64,000 bases of DNA from Trichomonas vaginalis G3 (lineage: Eukaryota; Parabasalia; Trichomonadida; Trichomonadidae): positions 2,550,252 through 2,614,251 of the forward strand of contig NC_067207.1 of the NCBI RefSeq assembly GCF_026262505.1. The letters are read 5' to 3'. The number at the start of each line of letters is the position of its first letter. The first letter of the stretch is position 1. The notes under the pieces are model-generated. The model did not search any database. It had not been told where the DNA came from and saw nothing but the letters and a program-made list of their open reading frames with translations. Made by a program: the position numbers and the translations under genes. This document shows, piece by piece, positions 32,088 to 42,915 of the stretch.

Positions 32088-32957
32088 TTATTCAATAGTA
32101 TGTGCAGTACCATGGAATATATTATCATTATTATTTCTATTATTATTGTTTGGTCTTGCATTTGGACGAAGCATGTGAGGATTTTCTGGGTCATCAGCAG
32201 CTGCATCGTCATTCTCAGTATTGCCAGCAAGGTTGTTGAAGAGAGCGTAAGGTTGATATTGATTTGCTCCATTATTTTCAGCAGCATAGTATCCATTGTG
32301 GTTCAGAGCGCAGCAGCAAAGTTTCCTTTCGATCTTTGAGAATGTTTCTTTGCTTGGAACAAGCCATTTGAGTAATCCGAAGATGTAAAGGTATCCCATG
32401 ACCATTCCTGTAGCATGACCAAGTAAAGATGCAGATGGTATGATAATAGACATGAAAAGAAGCAATGCCCAAGGATAAAAATCTTTTGGAACTAAAAACA
32501 AGCCCATTACTGATCTTTGGCTACCAGGAGATACAGCAGAGTCAATTACTGTCAAGCTGAAGAGAACGCCGGAGAAACCAACTGCACTTCCGATAAAATG
32601 CTCAGGTCTTCCGCCCCAAGCCATAAACCAGGCAATCAGGCAGTCAAGTAGATTAGATAGAACGCCAAATATGAAAATGTAGTAGAAAAATGCAATGGTT
32701 CCTACAGATCTTTCGAAGAAATTTCCAAGTTGGTAGAATGTCATCATGTTCATTGCAAGGTGAATTATATCTGCATGTACATACTGTGATGTAAAGATTC
32801 TCCAATACTCGTTTTGTTTAATAACTAAAAATGGATTTAAATACAATTTTTGCATGAATAAAGGTGGCATGAGAGTAATCTTTGCAATGTGGAGAAGAAT
32901 CATGAATATTAAAAGATATTTCGTTCCGAATGGAAGCTCATCTAGCCACGCAAGCAT
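32088..32957 (-). CDS. rhomboid intramembrane serine protease, RHBDL4/RHBDD1-like
   Basis: A 289-residue protein with a six-TM rhomboid core (about 1-200). Hallmarks are visible: WR in YWRIFTSQYVHAD, the TM2 motif H61, H66 and N70 (HADIIHLAMNM), the catalytic serine S129 in AVGFSGVLFSL, and the catalytic histidine H181 in LLGHATGMVMGYLY. The AVGFSGVLF block is nearly the one I recall for human RHBDL4, an ER rhomboid that clears membrane proteins, and differs from typical secretase-type GASG. Residues about 205-289 form a polar, N- and D-rich cytosolic tail (NNNNRNNNDN). Active-site residues are present, so it is predicted to be an active protease rather than a derlin or iRhom. Confidence 0.93.
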   Translation of the reverse strand: MLAWLDELPFGTKYLLIFMILLHIAKITLMPPLFMQKLYLNPFLVIKQNEYWRIFTSQYVHADIIHLAMNMMTFYQLGNFFERSVGTIAFFYYIFIFGVLSNLLDCLIAWFMAWGGRPEHFIGSAVGFSGVLFSLTVIDSAVSPGSQRSVMGLFLVPKDFYPWALLLFMSIIIPSASLLGHATGMVMGYLYIFGLLKWLVPSKETFSKIERKLCCCALNHNGYYAAENNGANQYQPYALFNNLAGNTENDDAAADDPENPHMLRPNARPNNNNRNNNDNIFHGTAHTIE

Positions 32958-33375
32958 TATTTTTTCACGAAATTTGTAAATGAAAATTTTGGACGATTAT
33001 TGTAAACATCAGAAGATGAATCGAAGTCTTGTTTAGTAATTATTTGCTATTTTCGCAGAGAGAATTATAATGTGGCAAAGATTATATAAGGAATTATGCA
33101 TTTTCTTCTTCCAAATGTTGATGATTATGGATTGGCATTTTCAAACTGTTGTTTAATGAATATAAAGCTGATCAAATATATGACTCTGACAAAAACTATA
33201 TTTTCATAAATGCAAATAGCTATCTTATGTGATAATGCAATATGTTTTGAATAATTATATGATTTATAGATCTCATCATTGCAGCTTGTAAATTTCACAA
33301 AAAGCACATAATATTTATTTAACGAACATCAATTAATACTATAATTCAATTCAAAATTTTTTTATAAAAAGCTAT
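32958..33375. other. intergenic region, nothing recognised
   Basis: 420 bp between the rhomboid gene and the 3' end of an ankyrin gene, AT-rich, without a supported feature. Confidence 0.5.
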
Positions 33376-35277
33376 TCATGCAATATGGCAGCCAAAGCCT
33401 ATAACTGACCCATCATTTGGATTATCTAATGCTCCATGTGAAAGAAGAAGTTTCATAGTTTCTTCTTTAGAATATGCTATGGCATAATGAAGAGGTGTGT
33501 TATGGTTTTCATCTTTGATATTGACATTTGCTCCATGCAAAATTAGAAGCTCTGACATATCCTTGTAATTATTTTCTACTGCCAAATGAAGGGCAGTTTT
33601 CCCTAAAGATCCTTTTTCATTAACATTTACTCCATTTGAAATTAGACTCTGGACTATTTCATATCTGTTTCAAAAAGCTGCATAATGCAATGCAGTATCT
33701 CCAAAGTTATTAACTATGTTAATTTTAGCACCATTTAATAGTAGAAATTCAACTATATCTTTATGATTCCGAAGTGATGCATAGTGAAGTGCAGTTTCCC
33801 CATCTTCATCTGTTGAGTTAACATCAGCTCCATTTAAAACCAAAAGTTTTAATGCATTTATAAAATTATATTCCGCTGCTATAATAATAGAAGTTTTCTT
33901 AAATTCATTTTTGCTGTTGATGCTCACTCCTTTTGAGAGAAGAAATTCTATCATTTCTTTACTATTTCTCTCTACTGCAACATTTAAAACAGCTTTATTT
34001 TCCGCTAATTTTAAACCATGAGCTAAAAGAAATTTTGCTGTTTCAAGACTATTCCAAAATGCAGCATAATAAAGAACAGTTCTACCAAAATTGTCTTTGA
34101 AATTAACATCTGCTCCATTTGTAACATGAAATTCAGCTATATCTTTATGATCATACTGCGCTGCGCAGTGGAGAGCAGTCCATTCATTATTATTCGTTTG
34201 CGTGATATCATAGCCCACTACACTTCTTTCGTCAATAATATCCTCATTAGTATATGATCCTACAAGTTTATACACAGGCTTGGTACTGTTTAAAATATTT
34301 GCGCCCTTTGAAAGCAAATATTGGCAAAGATCTTGAATTCCAAAAGATGGAGAGAACATGAAGCAATTATCTATATCATTTGTTTGATCAAGGTATACAA
34401 AAAATGCTTGAAGATTGTTGTATCTACAACAATATTCTAATTTAATTCCAATATGATGTTCATTCATTAGAAATTCTACAAAATCAATATTATGTGAAAT
34501 AATTGCCCATTTCATACATGATTGGTCTGGTTTAATGGATTTCAAGCATTTATTCATTATTTCTGGTCTTCCACTCAAAAACGAAAAACATAGACATGTG
34601 TAAGTTATTTTGGAATTGAATTTTGTCCTCAAAAATTTAAAGCAATCATCAGATCCATAGTAACAACATAATTCAAGTAATGTAAATCCATTCCATGAGA
34701 ATGGAAAAATTTCTCTTTTTAGTTTAATATTTTCATCAAAACCTTCTCTTTCTGTAAATGATATAAATGATTTGATATCATCTCTCATAATTGAAGAGTA
34801 AATCGTATTTTCTTCCATAAAGTCTAATGAATATTTTTGTAGTTCTTCGTCATTGAAGTAATTTTTATCCTTTTTATACTTTAAAATCAAATTTGTTTTA
34901 TCAGGAGGATATCGATAAATAAATGAAGAATGAACATCCGTGTCATTTAAAACTATTCCATATTCTTTGGCAATAAAATCTTTAACCAGATAGGGAATGT
35001 TATGAACTTGTTTTATGTGAAATTCTTCATAAATAAATTTAATTAGTTTGCAATACACTTTGAAATAACGGTTATTATATATCATTATTAAAGTCAATTG
35101 TTCGATGATTTGAGTTGGTGAAAAAAGCTTTGACTCAATCAAATTTGCTTTAATCAAATTGAAAATTTCTAATATTTCAGTTTCATCGAATGTTTTCAAT
35201 TGATATAGTGTTCTGAATGTATCATTATATACTTTAAACATAGGAATTTGTTCAACAAACTGAAAATGTGTGTGCAT
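33376..35277 (-). pseudogene. ankyrin repeat gene (DUF3447-type) with one in-frame TGA
   Basis: The frame from the ATG at 35277 encodes 535 residues. These are a helical DUF3447-type N-terminal region (LLELCCYYGSDDCFKFLR, CLCFSFLSGRPEIMNKCLK) and several ankyrin repeats, up to ALHYAAF at 33673. After one TGA the same frame continues with NRYEIVQSLISNGVNVNEKG and about three more repeats to a TGA at 33376. An earlier repeat of this protein reads YYAAFWNSLE at the matching position, so the stop most simply replaces a TGG tryptophan codon by one G to A change. No other lesion is seen in 633 codons. An AAAAAAGTGAC box lies 27 nt upstream of the ATG. Confidence 0.85.
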
Positions 35278-35303
35278 CAGACAAATTATTAAAACTGACT
35301 AAT

Positions 35304-35314
35304 GTCACTTTTTT
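35304..35314 (-). promoter_or_regulatory. AAAAAAGTGAC box upstream of ankyrin gene
   Basis: Found 27 nt before the ATG at 35277 in the same orientation as the boxes before the genes at 2684 and 47611. Role inferred from recurrence only. Confidence 0.35.
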
Positions 35315-35380
35315 CATTTTATCAAAAAGATTGGGATCAATAATAATGAAATTTTATTATTGTGATATGGAGGTTTTGAC

Positions 35381-35560
35381 AACAAAAATGATTTTGCCAA
35401 TTTATCAAACAACAATAAATGGCTGCAAATAAGCTTTTTTGGGAAATAATTGAGGAGTAACATTAGTATAATTCCTATGTAACTGGGCATATATATGTAT
35501 ATATTAACAATTCAATAAAACCTTTTTTTCTAATTGTTCTCTTTTTGTATATGCAACAGA
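35381..35560 (-). pseudogene. 5' remnant of a copy-B seven-TM gene
   Basis: Read on the minus strand, this segment matches the promoter and first codons of the gene at 18832. Shared words are AGAGAACAATTAGA, GGTTTTATTGAAT, CAGTTACATAGGAATTATAC and AAAAAAGCTTATTTGCAGCC (one mismatch to copy B). Homology ends abruptly at about codon 30. The spacer to the copy-A-type gene at 35682 is also homologous to 18600-18780. So a two-gene cassette once stood here and its second gene was almost wholly deleted. Confidence 0.75.
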
Positions 35561-35681
35561 TTGATAACATAATTGAGTTTAAATATTAGAATCAAAAAAA
35601 TATTTATTTTACTTTAAAATTGTAAAAAAAGTTATAAATATAGGAAATATTCACATAATCTTCTAATTCTTCTTCATTTAT

Positions 35682-36716
35682 TCATATAATTAAACTTCTG
35701 TCATCATCGAACTTATTGAACTTATCCAAATCATCCGATGCGGCAAGATGATATATTAAATTCAAGAGTTCAAAAAGTACAATTTTACAAATGATGTGGC
35801 TTGGAGGGAAAAAAATAAAAATTGGGGATGTGAGAATCATAAACGAGAGTTGCGCCATAAATATATCACATTGTTTTATACCATAGTATTCACCTGATAC
35901 ATTTGCATTTATAAATGAAATAATCCCATAAATTATTTGATACCACCACATTCTAATTTCTGTCATTGAGAAATAATAAATATAACTACTTGAAATGAAC
36001 AAAACCAGAATAATGATTTCAACGAGGTATTTCGTCATATTATGGTTTTGTTCATTCATTACGTCTGTATCAAATTCATCTTCATTAAAATAATGTATAA
36101 ACATAAATAAACTGACAGCATTCCCTAATGGATAAATATGCTCTAAATATTTGCATCCATTTTCAATAATCCAACTACTTGACCATATAATGGAAAAAAT
36201 TATCAGAGAGATTAGTTTCAATAGAGTTGATTGCCTAATGATCTGTATATTTTTGTATTTATAATAACTTCGAAATAGGTATACATATATTAAAATAAAT
36301 GGAGTCAAACAAATTGGTATCCATAAAAGATTGTTATCAACATTTATTGGATTTGTATATCGGTAAGGAACTACCAATCGACCGTGATTGCAGTTAACAA
36401 TTAATGGAACAACTGTTCTACTTTTTTCATATTTTATAAAAAAACTTTTATTTTCTGTATTGAAGATTTTATTATCCGGAAAATCAACTATGTCAGGACC
36501 ACATAACTCTGTTGGACCTAATTGAGTATTCCATTTAGAAGAATACAACAAAACACCTGCAATATTATCTCCAGTAAAATTTATTTCTAAAATTCCGCCT
36601 TTTGACATACCATATGGATCCAAATAACCCTGCTTGATATATGATGGGAAAACCATTGTGTTAAAATTCCTATTCAATTGAATATATTTCCAGATTGTTA
36701 TAAATTTAGTTATCAT
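35682..36716 (-). CDS. GOST-like seven-TM membrane protein, intact copy A
   Basis: A 344-residue protein ending in TGA. The extramembrane domain (about 25-125) contains YGMSKGGILEINFTGDN. Then come PYRYTNPINVDNNLLWIP and seven hydrophobic segments (about 130-148, 162-184, 192-208, 226-248, 252-270, 280-305 and 308-325). The first 215 residues are nearly identical to the split copy at 17554, with only a handful of changes, and the upstream DNA is also near-identical. The C-terminal part has diverged clearly. This suggests gene conversion or a recent partial duplication of the 5' half. The GOST assignment rests on topology and the YG-x4-GG-x-L-x-I-N motif; function unknown. Confidence 0.75.
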   Translation of the reverse strand: MITKFITIWKYIQLNRNFNTMVFPSYIKQGYLDPYGMSKGGILEINFTGDNIAGVLLYSSKWNTQLGPTELCGPDIVDFPDNKIFNTENKSFFIKYEKSRTVVPLIVNCNHGRLVVPYRYTNPINVDNNLLWIPICLTPFILIYVYLFRSYYKYKNIQIIRQSTLLKLISLIIFSIIWSSSWIIENGCKYLEHIYPLGNAVSLFMFIHYFNEDEFDTDVMNEQNHNMTKYLVEIIILVLFISSSYIYYFSMTEIRMWWYQIIYGIISFINANVSGEYYGIKQCDIFMAQLSFMILTSPIFIFFPPSHIICKIVLFELLNLIYHLAASDDLDKFNKFDDDRSLII

Positions 36717-37408
36717 TGTTAATTTTAAAATTTATGTTTAACCGCCATTTTATTTGCTCGCTTTCCAACATATAGAAATAACCGTAGAAACCTATGTACC
36801 AGAATCTAATATCGCTATTTGATATCATTTTTTATAAGTATTTTTGAAAAAGATGTTGGAATTAATAATTTTAAGTGTTTCTTGTTTTTTTGAATAGGTA
36901 TTTAGAATTAAAAGTTGAACTATTTTACAGTTTTTGAAAATGAATTATCAAAAACTACAAATATGAGAAAAAAAATTTGGAATTTAAATTATATCTCAAA
37001 CAGCCAAGACTACATTCCCAGCAAATGATAATGTGAAACATTAAAACTCTTTTCAGCTGTTTTTAGTCAATTTAAGTTCTCAAATTTGTTTGATCCAGAA
37101 GTCGGATTCCATTTTAAGGCAAACTGATTTCCATAGACCGAATAATTCCATATCTAGATCGATCATTTAATTATTTTTGATAATACAAAGTGGAATGATA
37201 TAATTATTTTTGGTAATACAAAGTGGAATGATTCTCATTGATCATTTAATTTACAATTATTATAAAATGTAGATTTGCATATTAAAAAAAAGATAATAAT
37301 ACAATTGAGAAATCAAAATTAGAAAAATAAAAAGAGTTTAATTAATCTATAGTAGAATCTTTAGTTATAAATCTAAGAAATTTATATAAAATGAAACATT
37401 AATTTTTC
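36717..37408. other. upstream part of duplicated cassette, then plain intergenic DNA
   Basis: 36717 to about 37050 is the inverted homologue of 17215-17553. From about 37050 to the INO1 stop there is a short direct duplication around 37170-37230 (AAAGTGGAATGAT words repeated) and otherwise featureless AT-rich DNA. Confidence 0.55.
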
Positions 37409-38947
37409 TTACTGGTTCTTTGGCATCTTCCATTCGAGGTGCATGTTGTTGAGTGGCTGGAGACCACGTGTAGCACGGAGGATGTTCTCCATGCAAGCAC
37501 GCTGCTGGAAGAGGGAGTTGATGACTGGTGTGCCTGTTGGTGTTCTTGGAGCCTTGAGGAGGAAGGAAAGAACAGAGTAGACAGCGTTCATGTGGTGGAA
37601 GTCCTTCATTGTCTCATCCTTAAGCTGGACACGTGTGAAGAGTTCCATAAGGATGATGAGATCGAGCATCAATGGTGCAGCAAGAAGGGAGTCTTCGCAT
37701 GTGTTGTGGACGGAGATGATGTTCTTGCCACCGCAGAAGATGTCGGAATCGTATTCATCAAGAGCACGCTTTGAGTCGCCAACAGATGGAACGTATTTGA
37801 TAACAACAACGTGATCTGGGTGCTAGCCGTTTGGATAGAGGATTGGGTTGTAGCCAACCATATCATCAATGACTGAGGACTTTGAGATCTGCTTTGAGCG
37901 GAAGCACTTCTCGAAATCGAGATTGAGGCCATCGTTGTTACCAAGGTGGTTGTAGGAAACAACAGCTGTTAACTTAAGGCCAGATGAGATGAGGAAGTCA
38001 GCCATGACTGATTTGAACTTTGTCTGGCCTGTCTTGAAGTCATCACCCATGATGGCAACATCTTCACGTTCAGCGAGCTGGATAAGTCCTGGAACAGATG
38101 TGTTCTGAGGAGAACCGTTGATGTATGGGATGTGTTCGAGGATAGCAGCTGTAGCATAGACTGTAGATGGAGAAATTTCAGGGTCGTTGTTCTTGATGGC
38201 CTGAAGGAGTTGTTCTGGTGTCATGTGGACGCCCTCCTTGACTTCGCAGTATCTCTCTGTGTTGGCTGTCCAGAGGATGATGAGCTTCTCGAGCTTGTTC
38301 TGCTCCTTGAATTCTCTCATCTGTTTACGGACTGTCTCGAGCTGTTCCCACTTGTTGCCTGGGATGACGTTGTCAGCACGATCCTTCTGGTTTGGAACAA
38401 CAAAGCTGAGATCGAAGACAGCTGGCAGTGGGTGCATCTTCTCGAGCTCGTCCTTGAGCTGGATGAGCATGGCTGGCTCCATAACGTGAGCACGGCGAGC
38501 AGATTCGTAGATGTTAAGCTTGGAGATATCCCAGCCACCGATGACTAAGTCGTTTGGATTGACCATTGAGAGTAAAGCCTTGAATGGAGCGACATATGTT
38601 GTGCCCTTCTCATCTTGGCCGAGGTATGTTGTAGCGCATTGTGTAAGAGAGCCATGGTAGTTAGCCTTGACCTCGCCACGCTTTGTATCCCAAACTAAGC
38701 CATGTTTGTTGGCATAAACACCGGATGTAAGTGTTGTACCGTTGTTGCCACCCCAGCCAATAAGCATGACACCGGTCTTTGGAACATGTAAATCGGTCTT
38801 GAATTCGAACTTCTTTGTTTCTGGAACGATTTTGATTCCATCAGCTCCAGCAACAACATGAGATGTGTGATAATCATAATGAGAAATCATTTCCTCACCA
38901 TTGATTGTGACATTTGGTGCGTCAACAGAGAACTCGTTAGCGAGCAT
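37409..38947 (-). pseudogene. INO1: myo-inositol-3-phosphate synthase gene with one in-frame TAG
   Basis: One continuous frame of 512 codons from ATG to TAA, interrupted only by TAG at 37825-37823. It has the NAD-binding loop GWGGNNGTTLTSG, DDFKTGQTKFKSVMADFL, SYNHLGNNDGLNL, and after the stop [20 protein letters not shown] and [17 protein letters not shown]. All are classic blocks of the enzyme that converts glucose-6-phosphate to inositol-3-phosphate with NAD. The stop falls between LYPNG and HPDHVVV, where other synthases have a charged or polar residue (such as the E of GEKPDH), so one base change accounts for it. The gene is GC-rich with strong codon bias, as for a highly expressed enzyme. 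Upstream is a TCATTT initiator. A very recent null, an allelic variant or a base-call error. Confidence 0.92.
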
Positions 38948-38954
38948 TCTTGAG

Positions 38955-38960
38955 AAATGA
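38955..38960 (-). promoter_or_regulatory. initiator-like TCATTT box of INO1
   Basis: On the gene strand TCATTT lies 7 nt before the ATG at 38947, matching the trichomonad TCAYTW initiator in sequence and spacing. Confidence 0.55.
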
Positions 38961-39617
38961 AGTCATATAAATTTCAGAAGAAAATTTAACGATCTTCAAA
39001 AAAATTGTGAACACAAGAACGGTTTTTCGCTCAGTTCCCGATCATTTTTGTGAGGAAATTATAACCATTTATTTTTAGAACACACATTCATTTATAAGTA
39101 CTTATATGTTAAATATTTATAATTTTTAGCGTATTTCATCTTTTGAACATCATTCAATTTTCGATCAAATTCATTGAAAATAAATTATCTTGCGAAATTT
39201 GAATTAATTGCCACTAATCCAAAAATTGGATTTAACTATCCAATTAGCAATATATATACGTTGTCCCAATATAATAGGATAAGAAATCAATCTAACGTGA
39301 TATTTCCTATCAAAAAAAATAAGTTTTGTACTTGAATGGCATACAACATAGTTTTAAATCATACACATTTGCTAGAGATGACTTATGAACCTTCAATTAC
39401 GCATTTTTTCAATACTGAATATCTTACAGATCAAACAACTTTATTAGACTTTAAAGCAAAAAAGATTATTCAATAGCACATGCCAATTTTTTACATCAAT
39501 TTTATTTTGCCATATTTTATCCGAAATTGATTCAAAATCTCCCATTCAATCAATTTCATTAAATAACATTTACTACTAACTGATTTTACCATAAAATTCA
39601 AGTTTTGGGCGTTCATG
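38961..39617. other. intergenic region, nothing recognised
   Basis: About 650 bp of AT-rich DNA upstream of INO1, before the left end of a repeat element. No supported feature. Confidence 0.5.
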
Positions 39618-40290
39618 CTTAAGGATACCCTTACATTGCGTAGTTAGAAAGAGAATATGATATTGTCATGATTGCTAAAGTTTTAGGCTCCAGAAATGAA
39701 TATACATCAAACTGAAACAATTGATAAATTGAATGAACTTTTGAGAGGTTCTCAAATAAAAAAAATTATCTAATTTTTTACAATATTACTATTATTTTAT
39801 CCACATATGTATATATAGTAATTTGAGAAAACTTTTAGGAAAAAATAAGTTTAATAAAAATCTGAATTTTACTTGTTGTGGGATTGTTATTAATTGACAC
39901 TCCAGACGTATTACTAATAGTTATGCGTATGCAATTAAAGTATTTCTGATGGACAAAATGTGAGATTTATATCAGATAATTCATTTCTACTATTAAGTTA
40001 TTCATTTATGAGTTTGCACTTATTCGCACTAAATAAATAACTATTAAAAATTGTTTTAATTAATTGACACCATATAATAGAGTGAATGAGTAGGTGACAA
40101 AAGTGCATACTCTTAAACAACCGTCGGATTTCCGGGTGAAATCGTGACACACTTTCGTCTTTCGTAGGCAGTGGTGGTTGTTACAAAAGGTAACTTCGAA
40201 TGTAGCGTGAAATCTGCAAAAAAAATTCTGAAATTTGAATGGAGAACACAAAAATTGAATAGTTTACGTCAATAAAAAAGAGAAAAATGA

Positions 40291-40360
40291 AGCCAATGTG
40301 TCTCGAACCTAGGACTTAGAGCAGCAATCCCACTGTTTATCAAATTACACTACATGCATC
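40291..40360 (-). other. tRNA-like relic with A-box and B-box
   Basis: On the minus strand a TAGTGTAATTTG word (40341-40352) fits the pol III A-box and GGTTCGAGAC (40300-40309) fits the B-box, spaced as in a tRNA gene. The acceptor and T stems do not pair properly and the anticodon loop would be oversized. So this is a degenerate tRNA copy or a tRNA-derived SINE head rather than a working tRNA. Confidence 0.35.
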
Positions 40361-41839
40361 TCTCACCTCAGTGAATGAGATCAACTATATGATAACTTTT
40401 TCCCCATTATATTCTTGTGGAAAAGTGACAAATAGCAACTTTGACCCTCTCTCTAGAGTGAATTTTGTTTGATCAAACAACAATAGATGATAGATATAAA
40501 GCCAAGAAACTTGCTATTAATATGCTCTACTTGCTATTTCAATGTAAGTATGATATTTTCTAAATGTTTCGTTCAGATAACTTAGATATATTAGTCAAAA
40601 TTTGAAATTTTAATAGCACATATATTAAAAATAATTATTATTCATAAAAGATTAATGAAATAGTAAAAAAAATCAATCAAATTATAAAAATACAACATTT
40701 AGAAGAATTCTTATTATCCTTCAAAAAGTCAGTATTTCTGCTGTAATTTTCTACAACATTGTAGTTATTGCACTTTGTCTATGGATTTGTATATATGTTA
40801 TATATAAATTATATATCTAAACTGCCCATAAGTGCAATTTTTATATAAATTGTTTATTTCTTTAACAATTTCATATGAAATATGCTTTTTTAAGCGTATC
40901 AAAGCTGTGTTCTTAATGTGCATGGATATATCAAGAAAAATGTCGAAAAAAATGTGAATTCACAAATTCACTGAATTTTCACCGTTTTTTGAATTTTGCT
41001 ACAGCACTAATATTAAATAATACTAAAATCTTCTGTCTTTGTAAAGAATAAATTCTGACAAAAAGTGCTCGTTTAAATTTAATGATCATCTGTATGACTA
41101 AGTGGTAAAAAGTGTTTATGACCAAAAAAAGGTTACATGCTTAGTCTATTTTTCTGACAGGATACTCTAGATTTACATGATCTCTATTTCATATCTCCGT
41201 TTTTAGATTCTTCGACAGATTTTATGATAGAAAACCAAGATTAACAAATTTCCGGCATGTTAATGAAGAAATCTGCAGCTACCCTCAATATTATTTCAAT
41301 AATCAGTATCGTTTCTCTTACATTTTTTTTCTCAATAATTTAACAAGAAATAACAATACACACTTGGTTTTACGTATAAAAGCTAAGTGTCGAACTTAAT
41401 CAACTTTACTTACTTAGCAAATGAATATTTTTGTGGTTGCGAGTTCTGAATGCTGAAGTTTTAGATTTCTCTATAAATGATATCATTGCACTTACAATGT
41501 TGTTCCAGCCTATCGCATAAATCATAGAAAATCCAAAAAAATAATATAAAGAAAATTCATGTCATGAAGTTCAAAAATACCGTGTAACATTAAAATTTGT
41601 TATGCATAATACATTTTAGCTATTATTGATTTTTTTTAATTTTCGAGAAATTGAATGGTGAGTCCGATAGAGAAATTTTTAAAAATCCTAGTGCCTCATA
41701 GAAGTAATTTCCCTCGTCTCCCATACTTCCAAATGTATGCATATGACATAAACTTTTATGCATTACACAAGTGGCCAATAATATCTATAGAGTAAAAAAT
41801 TAGAAATTTAATTTTTTTATATGATAGTTATATTTCAGA

Positions 41840-42075
41840 TTTGCGAGCGTAACTTTTTTCTCCATGGCATACTTGTTTTAAGAGCAAATGATCAAAATCG
41901 TCCTTCAATTATTGAAGGAGCTGATATCTTTTGAAAATTGAATTGAAAGGGTATTCAATTTTCAAATTTCCTCTCAATTTTGGAAACATATCAACTCTAT
42001 GAATTAACAATTATGTGCCTTCACAGTTTATCAGTCATATAAGGTGCTTATAAAGAAAAAAGTTACGCTCGCAAA
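41840..42075. mobile_element. 236-bp MITE-like repeat with perfect 22-bp inverted ends
   Basis: TTTGCGAGCGTAACTTTTTT plus CT at 41840-41861 is matched exactly by its inverse at 42054-42075. The interior is non-coding and contains further small inverted repeats (CCTTCAATTATTGAAGG near 41905). Size and perfect ends suit a miniature inverted-repeat element inserted in the larger 39.6-42.3-kb element. Flanking duplication not identified. Confidence 0.7.
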
Positions 42076-42267
42076 ATATGTTTTTATATAGATTTCACAT
42101 AAAATAATTATGTAATTTCTAAAAAGAATATTTTTGTTCTTGAATATTAAAGTGTATTGTAGTTTAAAAAGTTTTAAATATGTTGCTAAAATTTCAGGTT
42201 TATAGCTCATGTCTAGCATGACTTCTTCGTATGCGCAAAAAATCTGACACGTAAGGGTATCCTGAAG

Positions 42268-42915
42268 GAATAAATAGAAAAAATAATTCTTTCCATTTTT
42301 TACTAAGTTTCTTGATTATTCAATATACTTTTTCTTATTAACAAATAAATCAAACTAGATTTAACCCACATCTTGAAGTAATCTTACAAATCTTTAATCA
42401 CCACTTAGAGAAGGGATTAGTGGGGTCGGCAATAAACACCATCGATATGGTTACAATAATTCCACAAATCTTATATGATTTTTGGTGTCTGAGTTGAATT
42501 CCTCAATAGAATTCATGTTCTATCGACCCATTGAATGCTCATGATTTGTACAATGCAAAAGAAAGATAAGCAAACCAGAATTTGATTCTATAAGCTTATA
42601 AAGATGGCATATTTTTTGTGGATTGAAAATTTAATTTATCGGCGTGAATAATCATGGCAGAGCATGAATCTGACAAATTTAATTTCAAAATGACAAAAAT
42701 GCATAAAATTATGTTTTTAAAATACTATACAAAATTTTAACACATATTTTGCTCAAAATTCAAGAAAACATTTTTATGGCTAATTTCCTCTGAAAATTTT
42801 AATTGTTCGTAAACGTGTTTTTTATATTCTCTGAAAGAACAGTAATGTCTCTTCATTTGTAATTTAATCTCCGTTATATTGAAATTTTTGTAAACCCTAT
42901 CGTTCACGGCTGTTG
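42268..42915. other. intergenic region upstream of Ubl gene, nothing recognised
   Basis: 650 bp of AT-rich DNA. TTCACGG, a weak initiator match, lies 10 nt before the Ubl gene ATG. No other feature supported. Confidence 0.45.

Larger units (their letters stand above)
39618..42267. mobile_element. 2.65-kb non-coding element with short terminal inverted repeats
   Basis: CTTAAGGATACCCTTAC at 39618-39634 pairs with its inverse at 42251-42267 (16 of 17 bases). Between them there is no transposase or long frame, only AT-rich DNA, a tRNA-like relic at about 40291-40360 and a 236-bp repeat with its own inverted ends at 41840-42075. No target duplication was recognised. Most likely a non-autonomous DNA transposon; chance pairing of 17 bases over 2.6 kb is possible but unlikely. 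Confidence 0.5.

Noticed and set aside
32088-32957. Derlin or inactive iRhom
   Set aside because: The catalytic serine (GFSG) and histidine (GHATG) and the HxxxxHxxxN motif are all present, which fits an active RHBDL4-like protease.
37439-37774. Plus-strand frames opposite INO1 and other long genes
   Set aside because: Antisense shadows caused by strong codon bias in the real gene on the other strand; no family signature.
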